Of a stretch of 11,410 nt of DNA, positions 1 to 7,814 are shown one piece after another. Origin of the DNA: Alistipes sp. GTDB taxonomy: Bacteria > Bacteroidota > Bacteroidia > Bacteroidales > Rikenellaceae. The stretch is taken from positions 1 to 11,410 of the forward strand of contig JAFVXS010000161.1 of the NCBI GenBank assembly GCA_017501025.1. Reading direction: 5' to 3'. Below the pieces are notes generated by a model. The model was not told the origin of the DNA. It did not search any database and worked only from the letters and a program-made list of their open reading frames with translations. Positions within the stretch are counted from its first letter, which is position 1. Each line of letters opens with the position of its first letter. A program made the translations under genes and the position numbers.

Positions 1-309
1 AACGGCATCAAGGTCATCATCGCCGGCGCCGGCGGGGCCGCGCACCTGCCCGGCATGGTCGCCGCGCAGACCACGCTGCCCGTCATCGGCGTGCCGGTGC
101 AGTCCCATGCGCTGTCGGGCTGGGATTCGCTGCTGTCGATTGTGCAGATGCCCGGCGGAATACCCGTATCGACCGTTGCCATAAACGGAGCAAAAAATGC
201 CGCATTGGTTGCTGCATCGATGTTTGCATTGACCGATTCTGCATTGGAAGCTCGTCTGAACGACTATCGCAAACGTCAAACCGAGAAGGTTTTGGAGGCT
301 GAACTATAA
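1..309 (+). CDS. purE: PurE, N5-carboxyaminoimidazole ribonucleotide mutase (C-terminal part, 5' end outside window)
   Basis: The frame is open from base 1 and gives 102 residues before the TAA. The family is usually about 160-170 residues, so about 60-65 N-terminal residues lie upstream. Visible family motifs are GAGGAAHLPGM (residues 9-19 of the fragment), LPVIGVPV, and SLLSIVQMPGGIPV followed by GAKNAAL. The SIVQMPGG block points to class I PurE, which converts N5-CAIR made by PurK into CAIR in the cytoplasm. No purK is seen here. The tail after GAKNAAL (LEARLNDYRKRQTEKVLEAEL) is the expected C-terminal helix. Codon use changes sharply inside the gene: 49 of the first 52 codons end in G or C, against 21 of the last 50. 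The reading frame is unbroken across this change. PurL starts 14 nt after the stop. Confidence 0.95.
   Translation, partial: NGIKVIIAGAGGAAHLPGMVAAQTTLPVIGVPVQSHALSGWDSLLSIVQMPGGIPVSTVAINGAKNAALVAASMFALTDSALEARLNDYRKRQTEKVLEAEL
150..165. other. Abrupt base-composition junction inside purE
   Basis: By direct count, bases 1-60 are about 73% GC and 61-120 about 75%, while 181-240 are about 43% and 241-300 about 50%. The third codon position switches from nearly all G/C to mixed at about nt 157, just after the codons for the conserved QMPGG block. Leucine codons change from all CTG to mostly TTG. The rest of the window has the lower-GC style. This could be a recombination breakpoint or a chimeric assembly join; the sequence alone does not decide. 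Confidence 0.8.
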
Positions 310-323
310 AACCCTAAACAGAG

Positions 324-3300
324 ATGAAAAACTACCGCATATTTGTCGAAAAACGTCCGGAGTTTCGCGTTGAAGCAGAGAGTCTTCGTCGAGAACTCAA
401 CGAAAATCTTTCGCTACATATTCAGAGTCTGCGACTACTGAACGTCTATGATTTGTTCGGTTTCGACAAAGAGCTCGCCGAGCGTTGTCACTATGCCGTA
501 TTTGGCGAAATCGTCACCGATATTGTAACCGAGGAGTGTCCATTGGATGGTGCAAAATATCTTGCCGTTGAATATCTTCCCGGTCAGTTCGACCAACGTG
601 CATCATCGGCTGTCGATTGCGTACGTCTGCTCGAACCAACAGCCAACGTATCCATACGCAGTTCAAAATTGTTAATTTTCGACGATTCTATAAACGAAAC
701 GGATATAGAGGCTATCAAAAAATACTACATCAATGGCGTAGAATCTCGCGAAAAAGACCTCTCGAAACTCTCTGCAAACGAGCAGGCAGAGGTCCGACCT
801 GTTCCTGTTTTAGAGGGCTTTATCGATATGAGCGACGATGATTTGGAGCCATATTGTCGCGAGCACTCGTTAGCGATGAATGCCGACGATTTGCGTGAGG
901 TTGTCCGCTATTTTCAAAGCGAGCACCGCAATCCGACACAGACCGAATTACGAATTTTGGATACATATTGGAGTGACCACTGCCGCCACACAACATTCAC
1001 AACCGAAATAGAGCATATCCGTATCGATGACTCGTTTATGAAGAGTGAATTTGAGGAGGCTTTGGCAGAGTTTGGCAAGATTCGGGAGGAGTTGGGCCGT
1101 GAGCATAAGAGTCTTTGTCTTATGGAGCTCGCAACAATCGGAGCAAGATATTTACGACACAAAGGTCTGCTCGACGATATGGAGCAGAGCGAAGAGAACA
1201 ACGCTTGCAGTATCTTCGTCGATGTTGACGTTGATGGCCAATGCGAAAAGTGGCTTCTCCAATTCAAAAACGAAACACACAATCACCCAACCGAAATAGA
1301 GCCATTCGGAGGTGCATCTACCTGCTTGGGTGGTGCAATTCGTGACCCACTGTCGGGACGTGCGTATGTATATCAGGCGATGCGTGTAACAGGCGCAGGT
1401 GATATATATAAGGGTATCGGTGAGACTCTCGAAGGCAAATTACCACAACGCATCATCAGTCGCAAGGCTGCCGCAGGTTATTCGAGTTATGGTAACCAAA
1501 TCGGTTTGGCAACAACGCACGTTCGCGAGATATATCACGAAAATTATGTTGCCAAACGTTTGGAAGTGGGTGCCGTAGTGGGTGCCGTAAAAGCAGACCA
1601 CGTACGTCGCGAATCTCCCGCTGCGGGCGATGTTGTATTGCTTCTTGGCGGACGTACAGGTCGTGACGGTATTGGCGGAGCAACCGGCTCATCAAAACAA
1701 CATACAGCAGCGTCGCTCGAAGAGTGTGGCTCGGAAGTACAGAAGGGTAATGCCCCCGAAGAGCGTAAACTCTCACGTCTGTTCCGTCGCAGCGAGGTTA
1801 CATCGCTCATCAAGAAGTCTAACGATTTCGGTGCCGGTGGTGTAAGTGTTGCTATCGGTGAATTGACCGATGGTTTGGATATCTATCTCGACCGTGTTCC
1901 TACCAAATATACAGGTCTGAACTCCACCGAATTGGCAATCAGCGAGTCGCAAGAGCGAATGGCCATCGTTGTCGAGCGTAAGGATATGGAGCGAATGATT
2001 GAACTCTGTCACGAAGAGAATGTCGAGGTGACCTATGTTGCCGATGTAACCGATACCTCACGTATGCGAATGTTCAACGGCGATAAGATTGTTGCCGATC
2101 TACGTCGCGATTTTATCGATAGTGCCGGTGCAAAACACTACACCCGTGTTGCCATTGCAGCCGTCGAGGAGGATGCTCCATTCCATCGAAATATTGAAGG
2201 TACAACACTTCGCGACAAGGTTATCAACAACCTTAATGATTGGAATGTCGTTTCACAAAAAGGTCTTATCGAGATGTTTGACTCGACAATCGGAGCATCT
2301 ACGGTACTGATGCCTTTTGGTGGCCGCACACAACGCACCGAGACACAGGTTTCGGTACAAACGCTGCCCGTTCGACACAGCAAGACCAACACTGCAAGTA
2401 TTATGGCATTTGGCTACAACCCTTATATTTCGTCGTGGAGTCCATATCACGGGGCCCAATATGCAGTAGCAGAGGCAGTAGCAAAGGTTGTAGCAGCAGG
2501 TGCTCGATTCGACAAGATGCGATTCTCGTATCAGGAGTATTTCGAGCGAATGAGCAACGAATATTCGTGGGGTAAACCTATGGCAGCCCTGCTTGGTACT
2601 ATTCGTATGCAGACCGCTTTGGGTTTGCCATCTATCGGCGGTAAAGACTCAATGAGCGGTACGTTCAACACTATTAACGTACCTCCGACATTGATTGCAT
2701 TCGGTATCACAACTGTTGATGCCCGCACGGTAATATCTCCGGAGTTTAAGAGTGCAGACAACTACATCTATCTGATAAAACACACACCTAAAAGAAATCT
2801 CACACCCGACACAGACTCTTTGCGTCACAACTTCACTCTTGTAAGTGATGCTATCGAGAAGGGTAGTATTAAGGCTGCATATGCAGTAGGTTTCGGAGGT
2901 GTTTGCGAGGCCATTGCAAAGATGTCATTCGGTAACGAAATAGGCATTGATATCAATATTGACGAGGGGCAACTTTTCGACTATGACTACGGTTCAATCG
3001 TTGTTGAAAGCAATGCAGAGATATGCGACCCTAACGCTATTTTATTGGGCCGTACAGTCGTTGATAAATCTTTGACTATAAATGGCATATCACTCTCTAT
3101 CGAGGAGTTGTATGAGGCCAATAGCAAGCGTTTCGAGAGTGTTTATCCTGCACGATGTCAGACAAACGGCGATTGCAAAACGGCAAACTACGCTACGAAA
3201 TCGGTGCCATATTCAGGTAAGCCTGTCGAGAAGGTTAAAGTGTACCTGCCTGTATTCCCGGGTACCAATTGCGACTACGACACAGCACGAGCTTTTGAGC

Positions 3301-4031
3301 GAGCAGGTGCCGAAACCCATATCGGAGTATTCCGCAACCTTACCAGCGAAGATATCTTCCAATCTATTGAAGCGATGTGTCAAGCAATAGACAACTGCCA
3401 TATTTTGGCATTGAGCGGAGGTTTCTCGCTCGGAGATGAGCCTGATGGTAGTGGTAAATTTATCGCCGATGTACTCAACAATGCCGATGTAACTCGCAGT
3501 GTTCACGCACTGTTGGAACGTGGCGGTTTGATTTTGGGTATCTGCAACGGATTCCAAGCCCTTGTAAAGTCGGGCTTGTTGCCATACGGACGTTTGGGAA
3601 TGGTTAATGAGGCATCGCCTACACTCTTCCACAACGATATTCATCGTCATATCTCGCAAATCGTAACAACACGTGTCGGCACAACCGCATCGCCTTGGTT
3701 GTCATCGTTCAACGTTGGTGACTTGCACTCGATTGCCGTCAGCCACGGCGAGGGTAAGTTCGTTGTTAGCGAAGCATTTGCCAAAGAGTTATTCGAAAAT
3801 GGTCAGGTTGCATTCCAATATGCGGATGCCGAAGGAGTACCTACACTCGAATCGCCTTTCAATCCTAATGGCTCTTCGTACGCTATCGAGGGTATAATAA
3901 GTCGCGATGGACACATACTTGGCAAGATGGGTCACACCGAACGTTACCACGATGGTTTGATGAAGAATATCGAAGGAGAGAAGCGTCAGGACATCTTTAC
4001 AAATGCAGTAAATTATTTCAAAGGATTATAA
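324..4031 (+). CDS. purL: PurL, phosphoribosylformylglycinamidine synthase, large single-chain form
   Basis: This 1235-residue enzyme converts FGAR, glutamine and ATP to FGAM. It fuses the synthetase with its own glutaminase, so no separate PurS or PurQ is needed. Order of parts: an N-terminal PurS-like region (about 1-150, with LPGQFDQRA at 85-93), a linker with YWSDHCRHTTF (215-225), the two AIRS-like synthetase halves with NETHNHPTEIEPFGG (316-330) and GGKDSMSG (772-779), and a class I glutamine amidotransferase domain from about 970. The glutaminase triad is visible as Cys1074 in GICNGFQ, His1204 and Glu1206 in GHTER. The N-terminal sequence resembles the clostridial-type FGAM synthase clade (TIGR01857-like) more than the Bacteroides or E. 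coli form; this is from memory of the family. The start is fixed by an in-frame TAA at 315-317 with ATG 324 the only Met between. Complete and apparently functional. Confidence 0.97.
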   Translation: MKNYRIFVEKRPEFRVEAESLRRELNENLSLHIQSLRLLNVYDLFGFDKELAERCHYAVFGEIVTDIVTEECPLDGAKYLAVEYLPGQFDQRASSAVDCVRLLEPTANVSIRSSKLLIFDDSINETDIEAIKKYYINGVESREKDLSKLSANEQAEVRPVPVLEGFIDMSDDDLEPYCREHSLAMNADDLREVVRYFQSEHRNPTQTELRILDTYWSDHCRHTTFTTEIEHIRIDDSFMKSEFEEALAEFGKIREELGREHKSLCLMELATIGARYLRHKGLLDDMEQSEENNACSIFVDVDVDGQCEKWLLQFKNETHNHPTEIEPFGGASTCLGGAIRDPLSGRAYVYQAMRVTGAGDIYKGIGETLEGKLPQRIISRKAAAGYSSYGNQIGLATTHVREIYHENYVAKRLEVGAVVGAVKADHVRRESPAAGDVVLLLGGRTGRDGIGGATGSSKQHTAASLEECGSEVQKGNAPEERKLSRLFRRSEVTSLIKKSNDFGAGGVSVAIGELTDGLDIYLDRVPTKYTGLNSTELAISESQERMAIVVERKDMERMIELCHEENVEVTYVADVTDTSRMRMFNGDKIVADLRRDFIDSAGAKHYTRVAIAAVEEDAPFHRNIEGTTLRDKVINNLNDWNVVSQKGLIEMFDSTIGASTVLMPFGGRTQRTETQVSVQTLPVRHSKTNTASIMAFGYNPYISSWSPYHGAQYAVAEAVAKVVAAGARFDKMRFSYQEYFERMSNEYSWGKPMAALLGTIRMQTALGLPSIGGKDSMSGTFNTINVPPTLIAFGITTVDARTVISPEFKSADNYIYLIKHTPKRNLTPDTDSLRHNFTLVSDAIEKGSIKAAYAVGFGGVCEAIAKMSFGNEIGIDINIDEGQLFDYDYGSIVVESNAEICDPNAILLGRTVVDKSLTINGISLSIEELYEANSKRFESVYPARCQTNGDCKTANYATKSVPYSGKPVEKVKVYLPVFPGTNCDYDTARAFERAGAETHIGVFRNLTSEDIFQSIEAMCQAIDNCHILALSGGFSLGDEPDGSGKFIADVLNNADVTRSVHALLERGGLILGICNGFQALVKSGLLPYGRLGMVNEASPTLFHNDIHRHISQIVTTRVGTTASPWLSSFNVGDLHSIAVSHGEGKFVVSEAFAKELFENGQVAFQYADAEGVPTLESPFNPNGSSYAIEGIISRDGHILGKMGHTERYHDGLMKNIEGEKRQDIFTNAVNYFKGL

Positions 4032-4044
4032 ACTGAATCATTAT

Positions 4045-4761
4045 ATGGAACAGAAGGAGATGTTCTATGAGGGCAAAACAAAACAGCTCTTTTTAACGGA
4101 CGACCCCGAGTGTATTATCATCCACTACAAGGATACCGCGACGGCATATAACAACATAAAAAAGGCAACCATTGTCAATAAGGGTATATTTAATAACAAT
4201 ATCTCGACAATGATTTTCGAGCATCTTCACGCAGAGGGTATCAAAACCCACTATTTGAAGACTCTGAACGAGCGTGACCAATTATGCCGCAAGGTGTCGA
4301 TTATTCCGCTCGAAGTTATAGTTCGCAACTACGTTGCCGGCTCGATGGCAAAACGTCTTGGATTGGAAGAGGGTTTGAAACCAAAGAATGTAATACTTGA
4401 CATCTGCTACAAGGATGACACTCTTGGCGACCCACTCATCAACGACCATCACGCAGTTGCATTGGATTTGGTAACATACGAAGAGCTCGACCATATCTAC
4501 AAGACCACCGCAAAGCTCAATGAGGTGCTGACCGTCCTCTTCAAGCGTATAGGTGTCAATCTTATCGACTTTAAGATTGAGTTTGGTCGCACCTCCGATG
4601 GCGAGATTATCCTTGCCGACGAGATTAGCCCCGACACTTGCCGCCTTTGGGATATCGAAACCAACAAGAGGATGGATAAAGACCGTTTCCGTCGCGATTT
4701 GGGCGATGTTATTAATGCCTACCGTGAGATTAATTCGCGATTGGAGAGCATAAAAAAGTAG
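4045..4761 (+). CDS. purC: PurC, SAICAR synthetase
   Basis: This 238-residue protein has the normal length for bacterial PurC. It joins CAIR to aspartate with ATP to give SAICAR. Visible motifs are the N-terminal YEGKTKQLF (residues 8-16, nucleotide-binding region), the first signature IPLEVIVRNYVAGS (87-100), LIDFKIEFG (173-181) and the second signature DEISPDTCRLWD (202-213). It starts 13 nt after the purL stop with no Shine-Dalgarno-like sequence, only an A/T-rich stretch. A second Met at residue 6 (nt 4060) is a possible alternative start, but the first Met fits the family length. PurC acts directly after PurE, whose gene is two places upstream. The only long intergenic gap of the window follows this gene. 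Confidence 0.97.
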   Translation: MEQKEMFYEGKTKQLFLTDDPECIIIHYKDTATAYNNIKKATIVNKGIFNNNISTMIFEHLHAEGIKTHYLKTLNERDQLCRKVSIIPLEVIVRNYVAGSMAKRLGLEEGLKPKNVILDICYKDDTLGDPLINDHHAVALDLVTYEELDHIYKTTAKLNEVLTVLFKRIGVNLIDFKIEFGRTSDGEIILADEISPDTCRLWDIETNKRMDKDRFRRDLGDVINAYREINSRLESIKK

Positions 4762-4841
4762 CACTACGAGTGTAATATTAGGCGTAGTGGCATTGAACCG
4801 CCACTATGCCACAAAAGATACAAAATAAAAATTAGGTTACA
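4762..4841 (+). promoter_or_regulatory. purC-purF intergenic region with two competing hairpins
   Basis: This 80-nt gap is the only one longer than 17 nt. The strongest structure is an 11-bp stem, ggcgtagtggc (4781-4791) with gccactatgcc (4800-4810), with one G-U pair and an 8-nt loop. A second, exclusive pairing joins cactacg (4762-4768) to cgtagtg (4783-4789), 7 bp with a 14-nt loop, using the same middle strand. This looks like a switch or a processing/stability element. The downstream sequence is A-rich with no run of T, so it is not a standard intrinsic terminator. I see no clear Bacteroides-type promoter (TTTG ... TAnnTTTG) on the + strand. The function is unknown. Confidence 0.5.
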
Positions 4842-6191
4842 ATGAGCGTATTAGGTGTTTATGGTATTGATGAAGCATCGTCAATGTTGTACTATGGTCT
4901 TCATTCGTTGCAGCATCGTGGACAAGAGGGTTGTGGCATTGTTTGCGTAGACAAAGAGGGAAACTTCACCCGACAACGAGGTGTGGGTCTGGTTACAGAG
5001 GTTCTTAACGGGCAGAAACTCGAATCATTAAAGGGCAATATCGCCATCGGCCACGTACTCTATTCGGGAGCAGGAGGTCGTGGCGAAGAGAATGTTCAAC
5101 CATTGTATTTTCGTCATCACACGGGCGATTTTGCTGTTGCACACAATGGTAAGATTGTAAATGCTCGACACCTTACGGAGTATCTCGAAACTCACGGCTC
5201 GCTCTTTCAAACCACATCCGATGGAGAGTTGCTGGCTCATCTTATCAAAAAAGAGTCGAATACAGAACATCGTATATTCTCGATAATCGAGGCACTCAAT
5301 ATGATGGAGGGTGCATTTGCGTTTTTGATTATGACCAAAAACCGCATCTATGCTTGTCGTGATAAGTATGGATTACATCCGCTCTCGATTGCAACGCTTG
5401 GCGACGGCTATGTCGTAAGTAGCGAAACCTGTGCTTTTGACACGATGGGTGCAACATTCTTACGCGATGTTGAGCCGGGCGAGATTGTCACTATCGACCA
5501 CAAAGGCCTACGTTCGTCACGTTTTTCGCACTATCAGCAGTATAAGATGTGTGCTATGGAGTATATCTACCTCTCGCGTCCCGATAGCGATATCGAAGGG
5601 TGTTGCGTTCACGCATATCGCAAAGAGTCGGGTCGCAGATTGTGGCAGGAAGCACCTTGTGATGCCGATATCGTTATCGGTGTACCCGATTCGAGCCTCA
5701 GTGCTGCACAGGGTTACAGCGAAGCTAGCGGTATTCCATACGAAATGGGACTTATTAAGAATAAATATGTGGGTCGAACATTTATTCAACCATCACAAAA
5801 ACTTCGAGAGCAGGGTGTGAAGATGAAACTCTCTGCCGTGCGTGGTATTGTGCAGGGAAAACGCATTGTTCTTATAGACGACTCGATTGTTCGAGGTACA
5901 ACATCCCGTCGTATTGTAGATATGCTGCGTTCGGCGGGTGCCACCGAGGTACACGTTCGCATCGCAAGTCCTACAATGACACACCCTTGCTATTATGGTG
6001 TGGATACTTCGACACGCGAGGAGTTGATGTTGGCACGATTGACCGTTGATGAGGCGTGTCGTGAGATTGGTGCCGATTCGTTGTCTTTCTTATCGGCAGA
6101 AGCAACCGTAGGTTCTGCTCCACAACGTAAGGATATGTGTATGGCTTGTTTTACAGGTCAATATCCAACAGCACTTTATGACGATAAATAG
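4842..6191 (+). CDS. purF: PurF-like amidophosphoribosyltransferase lacking the N-terminal catalytic cysteine
   Basis: This 449-residue protein is the first pathway enzyme (PRPP plus glutamine or ammonia to phosphoribosylamine). The N-terminal Ntn-type glutaminase half (about 1-230) keeps HRGQ (25-28), HNG (101-103) and TTSD (124-127). It begins MSVLGVYG where the family has CGVFGI, so the start Met sits in the place of the nucleophile Cys1. The conserved RY(S/P)T(A/T)G motif reads LYSGAG, with Leu73 in place of the glutamine-binding Arg73 (E. coli numbering). An in-frame TAG at 4833-4835 rules out a longer N-terminus that could supply the cysteine. The phosphoribosyltransferase half is intact: VPDSS (281-285), GRTFIQPSQ and the PRPP loop VLIDDSIVRGTTS (343-355). 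Four cysteines (237, 383, 433, 436) match the Fe-S ligands of the B. subtilis type. It is probably ammonia-dependent or served by another glutaminase. Confidence 0.9.
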   Translation: MSVLGVYGIDEASSMLYYGLHSLQHRGQEGCGIVCVDKEGNFTRQRGVGLVTEVLNGQKLESLKGNIAIGHVLYSGAGGRGEENVQPLYFRHHTGDFAVAHNGKIVNARHLTEYLETHGSLFQTTSDGELLAHLIKKESNTEHRIFSIIEALNMMEGAFAFLIMTKNRIYACRDKYGLHPLSIATLGDGYVVSSETCAFDTMGATFLRDVEPGEIVTIDHKGLRSSRFSHYQQYKMCAMEYIYLSRPDSDIEGCCVHAYRKESGRRLWQEAPCDADIVIGVPDSSLSAAQGYSEASGIPYEMGLIKNKYVGRTFIQPSQKLREQGVKMKLSAVRGIVQGKRIVLIDDSIVRGTTSRRIVDMLRSAGATEVHVRIASPTMTHPCYYGVDTSTREELMLARLTVDEACREIGADSLSFLSAEATVGSAPQRKDMCMACFTGQYPTALYDDK

Positions 6192-6208
6192 TAAAAATAT
6201 ATTATAAT
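6192..6208 (+). promoter_or_regulatory. A/T-rich translation leader of purM
   Basis: The 17 nt between purF and purM are all A or T and contain no Shine-Dalgarno sequence. Counting back from the ATG, 15 of 18 bases match the 18 bases before purH (shared pattern taaaaa-y-atattataa). A-rich leaders with A near -3 and -6 are known for Bacteroidota translation starts, so this is probably the initiation region. Confidence 0.45.
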
Positions 6209-7234
6209 ATGGCTGAAAATTACACCAAAGCCGGCGTAAACCTCGAAGCAGGATACGAAGTAGTACGCCGCATCAAACAACACGTTGCATCAACCAATCG
6301 ACAAGGTACGATGGGCAACATCGGAGCATTTGGAGGAATGTTCGATCTCGCATCTTTGAACGTTAAGGAGCCTATTTTGGTCAGTGGTACCGATGGTGTC
6401 GGCACAAAATTGAAGTTGGCTTTTGCACTCGACAAACACGATACAATAGGTATTGATGCCGTTGCAATGTGTGTAAACGACGTACTTGCACAAGGTGCCG
6501 AGCCACTGTTTTTCCTCGATTATGTTGCTATCGGACACAATATTCCCGCAAAAGTCGAGGCTATTGTATCGGGCGTTGCAGAGGGCTGTCGTCAAGCACA
6601 TTGTGCTTTGATTGGTGGCGAGACCGCAGAGATGCCTTCGATGTATAGCGATGGCGAGTACGACATTGCAGGCTTTACGTGTGGTGTTGTCGAGCGTTCC
6701 AAGCTTATTGACGGCTCAAAGGTAAAGACGGGCGATGTACTTGTAGGTATTGCATCCAGCGGCGTTCACTCCAACGGTTTCAGCCTTGTTCGCAAGATTA
6801 TCGCCGACAAGAATCTCGATCTGCGTGCAACATACGAGGAGTTGGGTGGCAAGACTTTGGGCGAAACACTGCTCACACCGACAAAGATATACGTTCGTCA
6901 GGTATTGGAGGTTATTCGCACTTGCGATGTACACGGAATATGTCACGTTACGGGCGGTGGTTTCGACGAGAATATTCCACGCACCTTGCAGGAGGGACAG
7001 GGCCTACGCATAAAAGAGGGTTCTTGGGATATTTTGCCAATTTTCCGACTGTTGGAGCGTGAGGGAGAGATTCCTCATCGCGAGATGTTCAACATCTTCA
7101 ATATGGGTATCGGAATGGTTATCGTTGTCGATAAAGCAGAGGCTCAAAAGGTTATCAACACACTTGCCGCAAACGGAGAAAAGGCTTCGATTATTGGAGA
7201 AGTAACAGACACCGAGGGCGTAGTAATCGAGTAG
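6209..7234 (+). CDS. purM: PurM, phosphoribosylformylglycinamidine cyclo-ligase (AIR synthetase)
   Basis: This 341-residue protein closes the imidazole ring, turning FGAM into AIR with ATP. The length is normal for the family. Motifs in order: GNIGAFGGMFDL (36-47), GTDGVGTKLK (60-69), NDVLAQGAEP (90-99), GGETAEMP (136-143), SSGVHSNG (183-190), HVTGGGFDENIPR (246-258) and FNMGIGM (297-303). These are the usual ATP- and substrate-binding segments of the AIRS fold, and none is damaged. It uses the product of PurL and feeds PurE. The gene starts 17 nt after purF, and purN begins 2 nt after its stop, which suggests translational coupling with purN. Confidence 0.98.
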   Translation: MAENYTKAGVNLEAGYEVVRRIKQHVASTNRQGTMGNIGAFGGMFDLASLNVKEPILVSGTDGVGTKLKLAFALDKHDTIGIDAVAMCVNDVLAQGAEPLFFLDYVAIGHNIPAKVEAIVSGVAEGCRQAHCALIGGETAEMPSMYSDGEYDIAGFTCGVVERSKLIDGSKVKTGDVLVGIASSGVHSNGFSLVRKIIADKNLDLRATYEELGGKTLGETLLTPTKIYVRQVLEVIRTCDVHGICHVTGGGFDENIPRTLQEGQGLRIKEGSWDILPIFRLLEREGEIPHREMFNIFNMGIGMVIVVDKAEAQKVINTLAANGEKASIIGEVTDTEGVVIE

Positions 7235-7236
7235 TT

Positions 7237-7800
7237 ATGAAGCGTTTAGCGATATTTGCAAGTGGTGCCGGCACAAATTTCGAAGCAATAGCCACAGCTT
7301 GTCGTCGAAAAGAGATTGACGCCGAGGTGGTGCTGATGGTTTGTGACCGTCCCGCAGCAAAAGTCGTAGAGAGGGCTAAACTGCTCGACATTCCTACCTT
7401 CGTATTCTCCCCAAGCAGTTATGCCGCCAAAGCGGATTACGAACGAGAAATTATTGCACAACTCGATGCAGCAAAGGTTGATTTGGTATGCTTGGCGGGC
7501 TATATGCGAATTATATCGCCCGTATTGCTTGCAGCATACAATCATCGTATCATCAATATTCATCCGTCGCTTTTGCCGGCATTTCGTGGAGCAAATGCAG
7601 TAGAGCAGGCCATTGAGTATGGTGTAAAGGTCTTTGGTATTACGATTCATTGGGTTGATGAGAGTCTCGATGGCGGCAAAATCATAGCACAAGAGGCTTT
7701 TGCCTATGAGGGCAATGACGCTGCGGAGGTTCATCGTATAGGTCAGGCTATCGAACACCGATTATACCCCGAAACAATCAAAAAGATATTAAACGAATAA
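7237..7800 (+). CDS. purN: PurN, phosphoribosylglycinamide formyltransferase (10-formyl-THF dependent)
   Basis: This 187-residue protein transfers a formyl group from 10-formyltetrahydrofolate to GAR. The phosphate-binding loop FASGAGTNFEAI is at 7-18. The catalytic set is present: Asn107 and His109 in INIHPSLLPAF and Asp145 in VDESLDGG, matching Asn106, His108 and Asp144 of E. coli. The LPAFRGANAVEQAIEYGVK stretch resembles Firmicutes PurN more than the LPK(Y/F)GGKGMYG form I recall from Bacteroides; this is recollection, not a search. ATG 7237 lies only 2 nt after the purM stop. The folD gene at the end of the cluster would supply its cofactor. Confidence 0.97.
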   Translation: MKRLAIFASGAGTNFEAIATACRRKEIDAEVVLMVCDRPAAKVVERAKLLDIPTFVFSPSSYAAKADYEREIIAQLDAAKVDLVCLAGYMRIISPVLLAAYNHRIINIHPSLLPAFRGANAVEQAIEYGVKVFGITIHWVDESLDGGKIIAQEAFAYEGNDAAEVHRIGQAIEHRLYPETIKKILNE

Positions 7801-7814
7801 AAACATATTATAAA
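7797..7814 (+). promoter_or_regulatory. A/T-rich translation leader of purH, similar to that of purM
   Basis: The 18 bases before the purH ATG include the purN stop codon and the 14-nt spacer. They match the purM leader at 15 of 18 positions. There is no Shine-Dalgarno sequence. Either the two leaders share a ribosome-binding pattern or they descend from a copied segment; biased A/T composition makes chance likeness possible. Confidence 0.4.

Noticed and set aside
55..309. Starting purE at the internal ATG (nt 55)
   Set aside because: The frame is open to base 1 and the residues before this Met (GAGGAAHLPG) are core PurE sequence, so the Met is internal to a gene cut by the window edge.
4282..4764. 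160-codon minus-strand open frame opposite purC
   Set aside because: purC has full family motifs over the same bases; the antisense product has no domain or plausible context.
4811..4821. Bacteroides-type -7 element (TAnnTTTG) on the minus strand between purC and purF
   Set aside because: It reads TATCTTTTG, one base too long, and would direct transcription antisense to purC; no supporting -33 element was recognised.
4781..4830. Intrinsic terminator after purC
   Set aside because: The stem is good, but it is followed by A-rich sequence with no T-run on the + strand, and the opposite strand has no T-run after the stem either.
4929..4949. Cys31 or Cys35 of PurF (GCGIVCV) as a substitute nucleophile or alternative N-terminus
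   Set aside because: They align with the ordinary QE(S/G)AGI segment, 30 residues in, and there is no Met directly before them; Ntn glutaminases need the nucleophile at the mature N-terminus.
7246..7758. 170-codon open frame on the minus strand opposite purN
   Set aside because: It lies wholly inside purN, has no recognisable motif, and its cysteine- and isoleucine-rich composition is typical of an antisense shadow.
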